Positions 45,559 to 54,952 are shown, counted from the first letter of the stretch. The stretch: DNA of 64,000 nt from Pseudaminobacter sp040045035 (GCF_040045035.1 NZ_JBDZDS010000001.1:820981-884980), one strand, 5' to 3'. Notes: generated from the sequence alone by a model not told the origin. Made by a program: numbers and translations.

Positions 45559-46553
45559 GGAGTGCTCCTCTTTCTGATGATGCAGCGGAACCCGACGTGG
45601 CTCATGGACGTGTCGACAGGCTGAGGGTGACGCGCGGCCGGACGGTAGCGTCGGCAATAGTTTGGCGCGCACAGATGCGAACCGCCCTTCAGCACCCGTC
45701 GGGGAATCTTCTCCTGCGGCTGGCGGGGGTCATAGCTCTGCTCCTCCTGCGCACCCCGCGGATTCTGTGGAATGCAGCACGACTTCGCCGCATCGGCCGG
45801 GTGTTTCGGCATGTACCAGTCGCTCGTCCATTCCCAGACATTGCCGATCATGTCGTAAAGCCCGTAGCCGTTGGCCGGGAACGACATGACGGGCGACGTG
45901 CGCTCGAAACCGTCCTGTGCGAGGTTCTGCCAGGGGAACTGGCCCTGCCAGGTGTTGGCCATATGTCGACCATCGGGGATCAACTCGTCGCCCCAGGCGA
46001 ACTCTGCCTGGTCGAGCCCGCCGCGCGCCGCGTATTCCCACTCCGCCTCGGTTGGCAGGTCCTTGTTGGCCCAGCGCGCATAAGCCTCCGCATCGAGGCA
46101 GGCGATGTGCACCACCGGGTGATCTTCCAGACCCTTGATCGAGGAGCCCGGGCCGTAAGGACTGCGCCAGTTCGCGCCGAATTTGAAGGTCCACCACCAA
46201 CTGTAGTCGTTGAGGGGCACTGGGTGATCCGGTGGGCTGAACACAAGTGACCCGGCGTTCAGCATGTGCGGCAGCGCGAAAGGATAATCCTTGGGGTCTG
46301 GCTTTCTCTCCGCCACGGTGACGTGCCTGGTGGCACGGACGAAGGCGCGGAATTGGCGGTTGGTTACAGGCGTCCGGTCCATCCAAAAGCCGTCGACAAC
46401 GACGCGGTGGATCGGGGCTTCCTCAGGATAGTGCTGCTCCGATCCCATGCGGAACGTACCGCCCGGAATCCAAATCATGCCGGGACTTGGCGTTTTACTT
46501 CGGGCGCCCCCAGCAGTCGGCGAATCCAAAGCAACAGCCATTGAACTCGGCAC
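45555..46553 (-). CDS. Formylglycine-generating enzyme (sulfatase maturase, SUMF1 type)
   Basis: 332-aa aerobic FGE. The fold markers MIWIPGGTFRMGSE, LPTEAEWEYAARGG and MIGNVWEWTSDWY are present, and the copper-binding pair Cys295 and Cys300 lies in GGSHLCAPNYCRRYR. It oxidises the active-site Cys of sulfatases to formylglycine with O2. Translational overlap with the sulfatase gene indicates dedicated maturation; the second sulfatase at 47.8 kb is probably served too. GTG 46553 has AAGGA at five bases; ATG 46541 is an alternative. Confidence 0.93.
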   Translation of the reverse strand: MPSSMAVALDSPTAGGARSKTPSPGMIWIPGGTFRMGSEQHYPEEAPIHRVVVDGFWMDRTPVTNRQFRAFVRATRHVTVAERKPDPKDYPFALPHMLNAGSLVFSPPDHPVPLNDYSWWWTFKFGANWRSPYGPGSSIKGLEDHPVVHIACLDAEAYARWANKDLPTEAEWEYAARGGLDQAEFAWGDELIPDGRHMANTWQGQFPWQNLAQDGFERTSPVMSFPANGYGLYDMIGNVWEWTSDWYMPKHPADAAKSCCIPQNPRGAQEEQSYDPRQPQEKIPRRVLKGGSHLCAPNYCRRYRPAARHPQPVDTSMSHVGFRCIIRKRSTP

Positions 46554-46860
46554 CCCTTCCTTTGCGCTGATGAAGACTGATCTTGGGGAGTTCTAGGGCG
46601 GGGCCTCCGGTCGTCAATGTTGACTCAAATGCCACCCAAAATTCATCGTATTGCGACTGAGCGTGAACGAGATATTTTCGTCCCACATGTATCCGAGCCG
46701 TTGCCTGCGCCGAAAGCGCAGTTGCTCGGTCGCTCCTTTATTGGAAAGGTGAGCCAATGTCGCAACAGTCCAAATAGATATTGAGTCTAACTAGGGAAAT
46801 CTGTTTGTTTGCCGATTGTCTTTGACTATTGTTCCGGTGTCTTGGACGAAGCAAGTGGGG
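46554..46860. other. Divergent intergenic region between maturase and outer-membrane protein genes
   Basis: 307 relatively AT-rich bases that must hold promoters for both divergent units. I see no gene I can support and no clear palindromic operator. Confidence 0.5.
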
Positions 46861-47640
46861 ATGGCTGCAATGCGGACTGTGCTGCTTGGAATGATCGTAT
46901 CCTTGTCCTTGTCGGGTCCGGTTGCCGCGGCGGACGTGACTCAACCCGAGCCGGTTCCGATCGAGGCTGGCGGCTGGAAATACCAACTGACCCTTTACGG
47001 CTGGGCGACGTCTCTGACCGGCGACATCGGTGTCCGAGATTTGCCGGTCGTCCACGCCGACGTGTCCTTCGCCGATATTCTCCGGCATCTTCACGGCGTG
47101 TTCATGGGCTCGATTTACGGCACCGACGGGGAATGGATGTTCCTGGGCGACCTGATCTGGGCCAAGACCGCGTTCGAAGCGACCGGCCCGATCGTCGGCA
47201 CGGTCGACTTGGTGCAGACCCAGGTCATCGCTTCCGGCATCATTGGCTACGCGCTGCCGGTCAACGTCCCCAATCTCGATCTGAGCGCGACGGCGGGCAT
47301 CAGGTACAACTATCTCAAGGCAGACCTCGATATTGCCCCGACAGTTTTGCCAGGCATCAGCCGCGAGGGCAAGCGCGACTGGGTCGATCCGACCGTCGGG
47401 CTCTTCGCGCACTACGACTTCAATGACCGCTGGTTCGCCAATGGCCTTGCCGACATTGGCGGCTTTGGTGCCGGCTCGAAAATTTCGGCGCAGGCATTCG
47501 GTGCGGTCGGATACAATTGGAACGAGAAGATCTCGACCGCGCTCGGATATCGGGTCCTCTACACCGATTATGACAAGGATAACTTCCTCTACAAGACGAC
47601 CGAATACGGGCCATATCTGAGCCTCGGCATCCATTTTTGA
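46861..47640 (+). CDS. Outer-membrane beta-barrel protein
   Basis: 259 aa with signal peptide (MRTVLLGMIVSLSLSGPVAA, cleavage after AAA) and alternating beta-strands such as YQLTLYGWATSLTGDIG and AFGAVGYNWNEKISTALGYR. It ends in LGIHF, the terminal Phe expected for BAM-assembled barrels. It could be a porin-like channel or structural barrel; location between two sulfatases suggests passage of sulfated compounds, which is inference. ATG 46861 or 46870 could start it. Confidence 0.8.
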   Translation: MAAMRTVLLGMIVSLSLSGPVAAADVTQPEPVPIEAGGWKYQLTLYGWATSLTGDIGVRDLPVVHADVSFADILRHLHGVFMGSIYGTDGEWMFLGDLIWAKTAFEATGPIVGTVDLVQTQVIASGIIGYALPVNVPNLDLSATAGIRYNYLKADLDIAPTVLPGISREGKRDWVDPTVGLFAHYDFNDRWFANGLADIGGFGAGSKISAQAFGAVGYNWNEKISTALGYRVLYTDYDKDNFLYKTTEYGPYLSLGIHF

Positions 47641-47771
47641 CCCTGGGCGTATAGCGCTGTTCGCGGAAGCAGATTGGGTGCCCATTGCGAGATGACACTC
47701 AAGCAAGGTCTGCTTTCGCAGCTTCCGTTGAGGATATGAGCGGTATCTATTCCCGAAGGGCCCTCCAAGAC

Positions 47772-47809
47772 GTCAACGCAGCCAGGCCAACGGCACTGGC
47801 TGCGTTGAC
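47772..47809. terminator. Bidirectional terminator-like hairpin
   Basis: A perfect 14-bp stem, GTCAACGCAGCCAG (47772-47785) and complement (47796-47809), with a ten-base loop. It lies 20 bases after the stop of the second sulfatase (minus strand) and downstream of the outer-membrane protein gene. Confidence 0.7.
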
Positions 47810-47828
47810 ATCCTGTGGGGCAAACGGC

Positions 47829-49643
47829 TTAGCCGCCACCACCGCCGATATGCGGTTCCTTCTGTTCCATCAATTGCTGCTTCAGAAGCGGGACCGGATC
47901 GTCCGGGCGCTGAAGGTTGGGCACCAGGTCATTTGACGCGCCGCCAACATAGCGCCTGATGCTGGGATATTGCATGATCGACTTGTCGAAATCGATGACT
48001 ACCGGATAGATCAGCGAGAGGGCCCAGCCATTGTCCTCTCCGGAGAAACGTCCTGGCGAGCTCGTGAGCACGCGCGCCGGAGCCGCCCCGTTGAAGATCA
48101 TGTCGTATTTCTCATAAGGGTCCATGGTCAGGTTGTAGAGGGCACCGATCGAGCCCAGATTGGCAGTCGCGCCAAGCCAGGAGTCCTTCGCCGTCCAGAG
48201 GTATTTCCAGGCGATGTTGACCCAGGGTTCCTTGGGGTCGTCGCCGATATCCGCTCGCACGCCCATGAAATTCTCACCGTCGATATACACCCACGATCTG
48301 CGCGCGGAATGCTGGGCCTTGCCGAGGATGTATGCGCTGTTGTCGATGCTGTCGAAGTAGATCGGTTTGCCGTCATTGCCGACCCAATCGTGCGGGGGCG
48401 GGGTGAGGCCTACCATAGAAGCCAGCGTCGCCCAGCAGTCGATGTGTGACATCATTTCATGGTCCTGGACGCCGGCCGGCACATGACCGGGCCACCACAT
48501 GATGCCAGGCACGCGCCAGCCACCTTCGAAAGCCGATCCCTTTTCGCCTCGGAAGGGTGTCGTTCCGGCGTCCGGATAGGCATCGAGCCAGGCACCGTTG
48601 TCGGCTGTCACGATAACGATCGTGTTGGGGGCCTCAGCCCGGATCGCGTCCATGATGCGGCCGATGTCGGTATCCATTTCCAACAATGAATCCGAATAAT
48701 TGCCGAGTTTGGTTCTGCCCCTGAACTCTGGCGCCGGGTTCGTCGGGTTGTGCATCTTGATGAAGTTGACGTCCATGAAGAAGGGCTTGCCGCCCTTGGC
48801 GTGCTGCTTGATGTAGTCGATCGCCGAGTCGGTTTGCCGGATGTCGAACTCCGCCAGCGAGTCGTAGGTTATCGTTCCGACCATCCTGGCCTGCTGGCCC
48901 GCGGTTCCTTCCCATTCGCCCAGATTGACGATGTCATCATACATCTTGTTGAATTCACGATTGTAGGACGGGAACCAGGGATGGAAGTTGCTGGCGGTGT
49001 CGTTATAGGCATAGACGCCGGCATAATAGGCCGCGAAGTGCTTCATCTGGTCGAAGCCATGCTCGGTCGGATAGGCGTCTGGCTTGTCGCCCAGATGCCA
49101 TTTGCCGGAGAAATAGGTGGAGTAGCCGTTCTTCTGGAAGAATTCCGCGATTGTCGGCGTCTCCTTGCGGATACGGTTTTCATCGCCTGGCGCGACCACG
49201 ATTGAAAGCGCCGAGCGGATCGGAACGCGGCCGGTGATGAACGAAGCGCGGCCGGCCGTGCAGCTCGCCTGTCCATACCAGTTGGTGAAGACGGCACCTT
49301 CCTTGGCGATCTGATCGATGTTTGGCGTGGGATGGCCGAGGCCCGCACCGCCTCCGGAATAGGCACCGAAGTCACTCCAGCCGGTGTCGTCGGTCATCAG
49401 CATGACGATGTTGGGACGCTTTTCCTGCGCCTGCGCCGGGCCCGAGAGCGCGGGCAGCCCGACGATGAACACCCCGGCCGCAAGCGCGCCGAACGAGCAC
49501 AGCGCGATCGTCTTGGAGCAAACCTCAATGCCCCGTCGTAGGATGGAATGGGAATATTCTGCAGAACCGCCCGATGCACACGACGCACTTCCAACAACGT
49601 CGGTTGCCTCGGTGTTGCGGTCATCTCCTGGCTTGTCTGTCAT
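47829..49643 (-). CDS. Secreted type I sulfatase with CTAGR active-site motif
   Basis: 604-aa sulfatase. A long N-terminal region before the signal helix (TIALCSFGALAAGVFIVGLP) ends at AQAQ near 73. Asp85-Asp86 (MTDDTGWSDFG) bind metal; Cys128 in QASCTAGRASF is the formylglycine precursor, with Ala at the position where Pro or Ala is accepted; SGKWHLGD and TADNGAW complete the site. The C-terminus is Gly-rich (HIGGGGG). ATG 49643 has AAGGAG upstream. Only distantly related to the sulfatase at 43.8 kb, so likely a different substrate. Confidence 0.9.
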   Translation of the reverse strand: MTDKPGDDRNTEATDVVGSASCASGGSAEYSHSILRRGIEVCSKTIALCSFGALAAGVFIVGLPALSGPAQAQEKRPNIVMLMTDDTGWSDFGAYSGGGAGLGHPTPNIDQIAKEGAVFTNWYGQASCTAGRASFITGRVPIRSALSIVVAPGDENRIRKETPTIAEFFQKNGYSTYFSGKWHLGDKPDAYPTEHGFDQMKHFAAYYAGVYAYNDTASNFHPWFPSYNREFNKMYDDIVNLGEWEGTAGQQARMVGTITYDSLAEFDIRQTDSAIDYIKQHAKGGKPFFMDVNFIKMHNPTNPAPEFRGRTKLGNYSDSLLEMDTDIGRIMDAIRAEAPNTIVIVTADNGAWLDAYPDAGTTPFRGEKGSAFEGGWRVPGIMWWPGHVPAGVQDHEMMSHIDCWATLASMVGLTPPPHDWVGNDGKPIYFDSIDNSAYILGKAQHSARRSWVYIDGENFMGVRADIGDDPKEPWVNIAWKYLWTAKDSWLGATANLGSIGALYNLTMDPYEKYDMIFNGAAPARVLTSSPGRFSGEDNGWALSLIYPVVIDFDKSIMQYPSIRRYVGGASNDLVPNLQRPDDPVPLLKQQLMEQKEPHIGGGGG

Positions 49644-50449
49644 TGCACGCTCCTTCGATTGAGATCGCCAATTCGAGTTGGCAGACATGCTCCCTCTCCT
49701 GGGCACCCCTATTTCGATCGAAATGCGCGATTGCTTTGCCTGTTGGAACTCCCTGTTCCGCGGCTCACCGTTCCACGTACCCGAACCTCTTCGGTTGACC
49801 GAATGTCGCCAGTATTAAGGCAAATACGACTGGTTTTCTGGCAATGACAGCAAGTAGTTAGAGCGGGTGTGCAAATGGGAATAGTTGCCGAACACCTCGA
49901 GGAACAAAGCCCTTAGCTTCTTCTTCGAGCATACTCCGACCAGCGCACGATCGGACCATGGATTGAGAGCATAAGCCCGAAAGAGGTTGGCGCGCATGTC
50001 GGGGATTTCACGACTGCCATTTCGCTGATGCGAAGCGATCAAGTCTATGCGAGAGCAAATACTGGGTTGTCTGAACGGCTCCTGCTATGTCAGCTTTCGG
50101 GAAGGAAACCCTGCTCGGGAGTGCCAGCGACGGGTCAACTCACGTCGATGCCCGCCCGGGGTCAGAAGGTCTGCTTCTGAAAATCCGTGCCTCGAAGTTG
50201 CCGGTCCATGGCGGCGGCAGAGCGGCAGGAGCGAACTCTCGGATATCCGTCGATTTCGGACAATAGCTTGCCTTGCCGAGCGCCCTTGACCACGCTGCAA
50301 GCCGATCTACATCACGACCCGGCTCGCCCTAATTGCGGGATGCCTTATCTTTCAGCATGTGCGCCTCTCTTGTCGGGGCTTTCGGAGGTTTTCAGATGTT
50401 GCCCGGGCATGATTTGCCGGGGCGCCAACATCTGTGATGGAGGCAGGTC
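49644..50449. other. Long divergent intergenic region
   Basis: 806 bases between the second sulfatase and the metallophosphoesterase. A minus-strand frame at 49815-50042 (75 codons, containing RANLFRAYALNPWSDRALVG) is open but has no ribosome site or recognisable family, so I do not call it a gene. Nothing else supportable was seen; promoters for both flanking genes must be here. Confidence 0.5.
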
Positions 50450-51802
50450 ATGCACAAAGCTCGGTTTTCCGACCGCAGGGATCGCGATCGCAAGCTCCAA
50501 GTCGACCGAAGAGTTTTGCTGGCAGGCTTTTGGATGATGCCGGTTCTGTCCGGGACGCTGCTCTCCAATATGGCAAGCGCCCAAAGCGCGGCAACGGGAA
50601 ATGGGTTTTCATTCGCCGCGGTCGGCGACACGCGCCCGATGATGTATCTGCCGAACAAGGATGGCCAACCGGACCTCGTGAAGTTGTTCGTCGAGATGTT
50701 TGGACTGGTCTTGCCCGAAAAGGTCGCGGAAGCGGTCGTCAAGCGCGATGTGAAGATGACCTTCGACCCGGTGACCGGCCAGCTCATTCAGGTCGTCATG
50801 CCCTTTGAAAGCCGCAGCGAGGTCATGACGTTGAGCGTGGATCGAGGCTGGGTCACGGAAGCCTCGGTCGAGGACGTCAAACTGCTTCCCGGCGTGCATC
50901 GAACCATGTTCCGGCTGAGCGGCGGCGAATGGGTCAGCCGCGAGATCGTCAGAGACGTTCGATCCGGGCGTGCGAGGTTCGTGGTCAACAGCGGCGACGT
51001 TGTCTGGTGGGGAAATCAGGGGCTCACGGTCGAGCAGAGCCCCTATTGGCAGCGGGTGAACGATACGATGCTCAGGCAACTGCCGCCGCCTGATGATGAG
51101 ATGCGCGCGGCGGGCCTCGAGGGACGTTGGTTCATCAGCGTGGGCAATCATGAAGTGTGGGGCGATCCGCAGATCGCCGGGGTCCTGTCCGCCGTGCCCT
51201 ATTTGAAGGAACTGGGCGTGACGCCGGATCGGCTCATCTACAAGTTCGATTTCAAGAATGTTCGCTTCATTTTCCTGTGGAGCGGGAAGTACGACTATCG
51301 CTCCCCGTCGCTCTGGGATGCCGATCGGCCGAAATATGCCGCGCAGATGACGCAGCTCCAGCAGTGGCTGGACGACGCCAAGGCCAAAGGCATCCGCAAG
51401 GCATTCATCATCTTCCACTACCCGGTCTTCGCGCGCTCGGGCCTGGGCCCTATTCCTGAGCCCGACAATCCCCATAAGATCATCGCGTCTTACGCCAACG
51501 ATATCGAACTGGTCGTATTCAACGGGCATGTCCACACGACCGAGCTCTACGAGGTTGACGGCGTGAAATACCTGATGCTTGGCGGCGGTGGCGCGGAGCA
51601 GGATCCCATCCTGCCGGGGCGGACGAACATAAAGGTGCCGGCGGACTATCCACTCGACTTGTATTGGAAAGGCCAGCCACCCAAAGAGGAATACAATTAC
51701 GTCTTGGTCGATGTTGAACCGGGGCAGAAGACCAAATTCACACTCAATCGCTTCCGGCCGTGGGCGGCAGAACCGTTCGCCAGTGTGGATTTGTTTACCT
51801 AG
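50450..51802 (+). CDS. Secreted calcineurin-like metallophosphoesterase
   Basis: 450 aa. An Arg-rich start (DRRDRDRKLQVDRRVLLAG) looks like a Tat-type signal ending near ASA. Metallophosphoesterase motifs appear in order: GDTR (Asp60), GDVVWWG near 182, GNHE near 232, FHYPVFAR and GHVHTTEL near 360. It should hydrolyse a phosphate ester in the periplasm with two metals. The insert between the first two motifs (~120 residues) is larger than usual. Two small membrane-protein genes follow at once. Confidence 0.87.
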   Translation: MHKARFSDRRDRDRKLQVDRRVLLAGFWMMPVLSGTLLSNMASAQSAATGNGFSFAAVGDTRPMMYLPNKDGQPDLVKLFVEMFGLVLPEKVAEAVVKRDVKMTFDPVTGQLIQVVMPFESRSEVMTLSVDRGWVTEASVEDVKLLPGVHRTMFRLSGGEWVSREIVRDVRSGRARFVVNSGDVVWWGNQGLTVEQSPYWQRVNDTMLRQLPPPDDEMRAAGLEGRWFISVGNHEVWGDPQIAGVLSAVPYLKELGVTPDRLIYKFDFKNVRFIFLWSGKYDYRSPSLWDADRPKYAAQMTQLQQWLDDAKAKGIRKAFIIFHYPVFARSGLGPIPEPDNPHKIIASYANDIELVVFNGHVHTTELYEVDGVKYLMLGGGGAEQDPILPGRTNIKVPADYPLDLYWKGQPPKEEYNYVLVDVEPGQKTKFTLNRFRPWAAEPFASVDLFT

Positions 51803-51818
51803 CGAGTTGCGAGTGCAG

Positions 51819-52289
51819 ATGGAGGTGACGAGCGCGCTGATGATCATTCATGGCCTGGTGGCGGTCGCGCTGCTTGGGGCGATCACTCATCAGACGCTGG
51901 CGGCATGGGCTCCGGCTGTCCCTCGCCAAAATTCCTTCTTCGCGCGCTTCCGGTCCATCCCTCCCGCGTCCTTCGCCAACGCCATCGTCGCTTTGTACCT
52001 TGCCGCCGCTTTGCTGGGCGCGAGCCTATATTTGTATTTCCGTGTCGATGTCAGGCCTGCACTGGAGCGCAGCGGACATTGGCAGGCTCTTGGGTTGTTC
52101 GACCTCAAGGAGCACTTCATTTCGATCGGATTGGGGATTTTGCCGGCCTATTGGCTCTTCTGGCGACGGCCAGCCGCAGAAGACACCCGCCGAATGCGTG
52201 CCATCTTGACCGCAATTCTTGCCTTCATCGTCTGGTGGGCCTTCTTGGTCGGCCATGTCATGAATGACATCATGGGCTTCAGTCAATGA
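51819..52289 (+). CDS. Small four-helix membrane protein of unknown function
   Basis: 156 aa with four hydrophobic segments (first ALMIIHGLVAVALLGAI). A conserved-looking LKEHFISIGLGILPAYW and terminal VGHVMNDIMGF contain histidines that could bind a cofactor. It lies 16 bases after the phosphoesterase and overlaps the next gene by four bases, so the three form one operon. Family not recognised. Confidence 0.7.
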   Translation: MEVTSALMIIHGLVAVALLGAITHQTLAAWAPAVPRQNSFFARFRSIPPASFANAIVALYLAAALLGASLYLYFRVDVRPALERSGHWQALGLFDLKEHFISIGLGILPAYWLFWRRPAAEDTRRMRAILTAILAFIVWWAFLVGHVMNDIMGFSQ

Positions 52290-52651
52290 CGTCTGGTCTT
52301 ACGTTTCGCAGATTCGTCTTGGCGTATGGCGCAACGTTCCCAGTCCTTTACGTGATCGCGCTGGCGAGAGACGTGGCGCTGTTCACGGTATACCCCTCGC
52401 TTGGCATCGTCCTTTTCGGCACGCACCATTCCCAGGATGTCGCGGATCCTGCCGTCGGTTTCTTGGCGCTGGCAATCTACTGGTACGGTTGGACCGCGAC
52501 GGCGGCGACTGGCGCGCTCATAATAGGCCTCCTTACCGTGTCGCTTCCCGGCCGATCGACGCGGTTTTTCGGACAGGCATGGATTTGCCTGACGCCGGTG
52601 CTGGCAATTGTCGCATGTGTCTACCTCGCGCTCCCCTTCTTTCGGCTCTAG
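52286..52651 (+). CDS. Small membrane protein of unknown function
   Basis: 121 aa with three to four hydrophobic stretches and a polar loop FGTHHSQDVADPAVGF. The ATG overlaps the preceding stop (ATGA), indicating coupled translation with the previous membrane protein, possibly as partner subunits. Family not recognised. Confidence 0.65.
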   Translation: MTSGLTFRRFVLAYGATFPVLYVIALARDVALFTVYPSLGIVLFGTHHSQDVADPAVGFLALAIYWYGWTATAATGALIIGLLTVSLPGRSTRFFGQAWICLTPVLAIVACVYLALPFFRL

Positions 52652-52994
52652 CCCCGGCGGCGGAGCCCGAAGCCGCTATTTCACGCTTCGCGAAATTCAG
52701 CCTCCGGATTTGGACGCTAAAGCCCGAACGACTTACTTGGCGTCGTGAGCGGAGCGACCACTTCAGCCAAATGCCTCCCGATAGCTGACGGTTGGCTTCC
52801 GGCCCACCATTCAGGTAGTTCAGCATTTGAGAACAAGTCTGGGCTCGTTCCGTGCCGAGAAGAAACCGCGGCCTGCTGATATTGACACGACAGACGCGCG
52901 CGATTCAGGTCGGTAGGTCGCCTTGAGCTTCGAAATGGGAGACGGTCCGAGCCATGCCGCTGGTCGGACAGATTGGCTCTGTCGATGGCTGGCC
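52652..52994. other. Intergenic region between convergent genes
   Basis: 343 bases between the membrane-protein operon and the end of marC. No credible gene, terminator or repeat seen. Confidence 0.5.
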
Positions 52995-53615
52995 TCAACC
53001 AGCCATGAATGCCTTGTATCCGGTCAGGGCGAATTTGATCCCCATCGCTATCACGATCAAGCCCATGTATCGGGTCGCCATATCATGTGCCAGACTCGGC
53101 TTTTTGGGCTCTTTCGATCCGCGTGCAACAAGCATCAGCAGTACCCAGGTGATGACCAGGACCACGCATATTCCGGTTAGCGCTGGAAGAGGGATGCCTG
53201 CGCGCGAATGCGCCGCCGCGATGGTGATGACCCCGGTGATGGTGCCGGGGCTGGCCGCGAACAGGATCATCGGCGCCAGCGCCGCACCCGCAGCAGATGG
53301 ATCGGGATTCTGAGTTGCGGGATCGGGCTCGTTGGCCGGCCTGGAGCCGGACAGCATGGTGAAACCGATGAAGGACAGGACGATCCCGCCAGCCACGGAA
53401 AACACATCCAGTGGTATGCCGAAGATGTCGAGTATTCGAGCGCCCGCAAGCGCCGCGATGATCAGGACCACGGCGATGGTCAGGATCGCCCTTGTCGCAT
53501 CCGAAACGCGCCGCGCCCCCGTCCGCCCGGCGGTCAGGCCAGCGAACATCATCGCGCAGACCATGGGATTGACCAGCGAGAAGAGGGTGACGATGGCTTG
53601 CAGATGGTCTTCCAT
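52995..53615 (-). CDS. MarC-family integral membrane protein (UPF0056)
   Basis: 206 aa with six membrane segments, of usual MarC length. LFSLVNPM at the start and APMILFAASPGTITGVITI in the second half are the paired family motifs. Function of MarC proteins is unsettled; they are not proven antibiotic exporters. A polar loop (residues ~100-118) separates the two three-helix halves. Single gene. Confidence 0.88.
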   Translation of the reverse strand: MEDHLQAIVTLFSLVNPMVCAMMFAGLTAGRTGARRVSDATRAILTIAVVLIIAALAGARILDIFGIPLDVFSVAGGIVLSFIGFTMLSGSRPANEPDPATQNPDPSAAGAALAPMILFAASPGTITGVITIAAAHSRAGIPLPALTGICVVLVITWVLLMLVARGSKEPKKPSLAHDMATRYMGLIVIAMGIKFALTGYKAFMAG

Positions 53616-53786
53616 CGGGCGCTCTCATTTCTGAGCGGATCTGGACATTGGACATTTATGGCGGATGTCAAACGAAGCTATGCCGGCGAGCATGGATGCA
53701 TCGTAATCAAAATGGATAGCTGAGCAAAATTCCCTGACAACCTTGGAGAAAGGGACCCGGATTGAGAACGCACCTCGGTGAGGTTG

Positions 53787-54104
53787 TCATTTCAGCACAA
53801 GATTGCGCACGATCTGTACCATAGCGCCGTCGCGAGCATCTCCTGTTCGTTTGCCGCTCGACGCTTGGAGCCAGGACTCATTCATGATGCGTCGAATTTC
53901 CTCGTCGGATTCGACCACGCCCGCAGCGTTGAAATCTTCGCGAATTTTGCTAGCCACGTCGCAGTAATCAAACGCGCGCATGCCGAGATCGGTCGAATAG
54001 GCGTCAGCGCTTTCGCCCACAAGCCCCAATTTTTCTGCCGCCCACATCCCAAGGAGCTTGTTACGGCGCACTATTCGCAGGGTGTTTTCGTCGAGGTTGG
54101 GCAT
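53787..54104 (-). CDS. ATPase zeta-subunit paralogue (DUF1476) with divergent termini
   Basis: 105 aa. The core RRNKLLGMWAAEKLGLVGES and IREDFNAAGVVESDEEIRR matches the zeta subunit, the F1FO-ATPase inhibitor of alphaproteobacteria. Only ~13 residues precede RRNKLLG, whereas standard zeta proteins have ~28 including the inhibitory segment, and the C-terminus is replaced by a Lys/Arg-containing tail. A stop codon lies upstream in frame with no earlier start, so the shorter end is real. It may be a non-inhibitory or differently regulated paralogue. Confidence 0.8.
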   Translation of the reverse strand: MPNLDENTLRIVRRNKLLGMWAAEKLGLVGESADAYSTDLGMRAFDYCDVASKIREDFNAAGVVESDEEIRRIMNESWLQASSGKRTGDARDGAMVQIVRNLVLK

Positions 54105-54514
54105 TGGAAATGCACCTAGCTGGCTCGGCTCACGTCACAATCAGTCACGGCCGCCATCCAACTCATCATCGTCGAAGTCGTCGTCCGAGTCCACGAATTT
54201 CAGCCATAATGGTCGCGCGGTAGGTGGCAGGACACACGGTAAGACATACAACGGAACCCACGGCGTCACGCTCCCCGCCGGGCTCGCCGACTATGGCGAC
54301 ACTGCCGTTCGTTCCATCGAACTCTCTCAATCGTCGAATAGGCTCCATGTTCGGAAGGGGAGAGCCTCGGACATGACGTCTTATGATCCAAAACGTCCGC
54401 TTTTTGGCCTTCTACGCCAAAAGCTGCCAGTCCTCTGTCGGCTCCCAAACTGCCGGGCGGTATTGCGCCAATAACTGACGTGGTGAATTCGTCTCACCAC
54501 TGACGCTGTCTTTC
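54105..54514. other. Intergenic region with a possible small acidic ORF
   Basis: 410 bases before the zeta paralogue on its strand. A minus-strand frame 54269-54141 (GTG start, 42 codons) ends with the acidic tail FVDSDDDFDDDELDGGRD. It has only a weak GGGAG site, so it is a possibility and not a call. A longer frame at 54348-54166 has no family match. No terminator seen. Confidence 0.35.
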
Positions 54515-54952
54515 CTAGTTGGCCGCCTGTTCGCCGTTGGAGGCGAGTGCGATCCGGGCAATCTCCGCCAGTGTGGTGGTGGCGTAGATTTCCAGCAGCT
54601 TGGCTTCGGCGGCGGCGTGGGCCGCTTCGAGAACCGAATTTGACGCCCGCTCGACAGGGCAGGAGGGATGGTCGCTTGAAACTCCCGGCAACAGGATCGT
54701 TCCCTTGTGCAGGGCGCGCTGGACATCCAGGACGGTGATGTCGTCCAATGTCCTGGACATCCTCCAACCGCCACCGCGGCCGCCTTCGGACTCGACGATC
54801 CCGTGGTCACGCAACGCGCCCAGCGTCCGGCGGACAACAACCGGATTGGTGTTGAGCATCTGCGCGATCCGCTCGGATGTTTCCTTGCCGCCGAGCAACG
54901 CCATGTGGACGAGCACATGCAGCATCCGCGCCAACCGACCGTCGCTTCTCAT
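54515..54952 (-). CDS. Rrf2-family transcriptional regulator
   Basis: 145 aa. The winged helix contains SERIAQMLNTNPVVVRRTLG and the wing region ESEGGRGGGWRMSRTLDDIT, typical of Rrf2. Only one Cys (SSDHPSCPVE) is present, so the three-Cys iron-sulfur cluster of IscR/NsrR is absent; it belongs to the cluster-free group that may use a single thiol. ATG 54952 has AAAGG. It is divergent from the hydrolase at 55044 and probably controls it through the shared palindrome. Confidence 0.88.
   Translation of the reverse strand: MRSDGRLARMLHVLVHMALLGGKETSERIAQMLNTNPVVVRRTLGALRDHGIVESEGGRGGGWRMSRTLDDITVLDVQRALHKGTILLPGVSSDHPSCPVERASNSVLEAAHAAAEAKLLEIYATTTLAEIARIALASNGEQAAN

Noticed and set aside
49815..50042. 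75-codon minus-strand frame in the long gap
   Set aside because: No ribosome-binding site, no recognised family, and it lies in a noncoding stretch.
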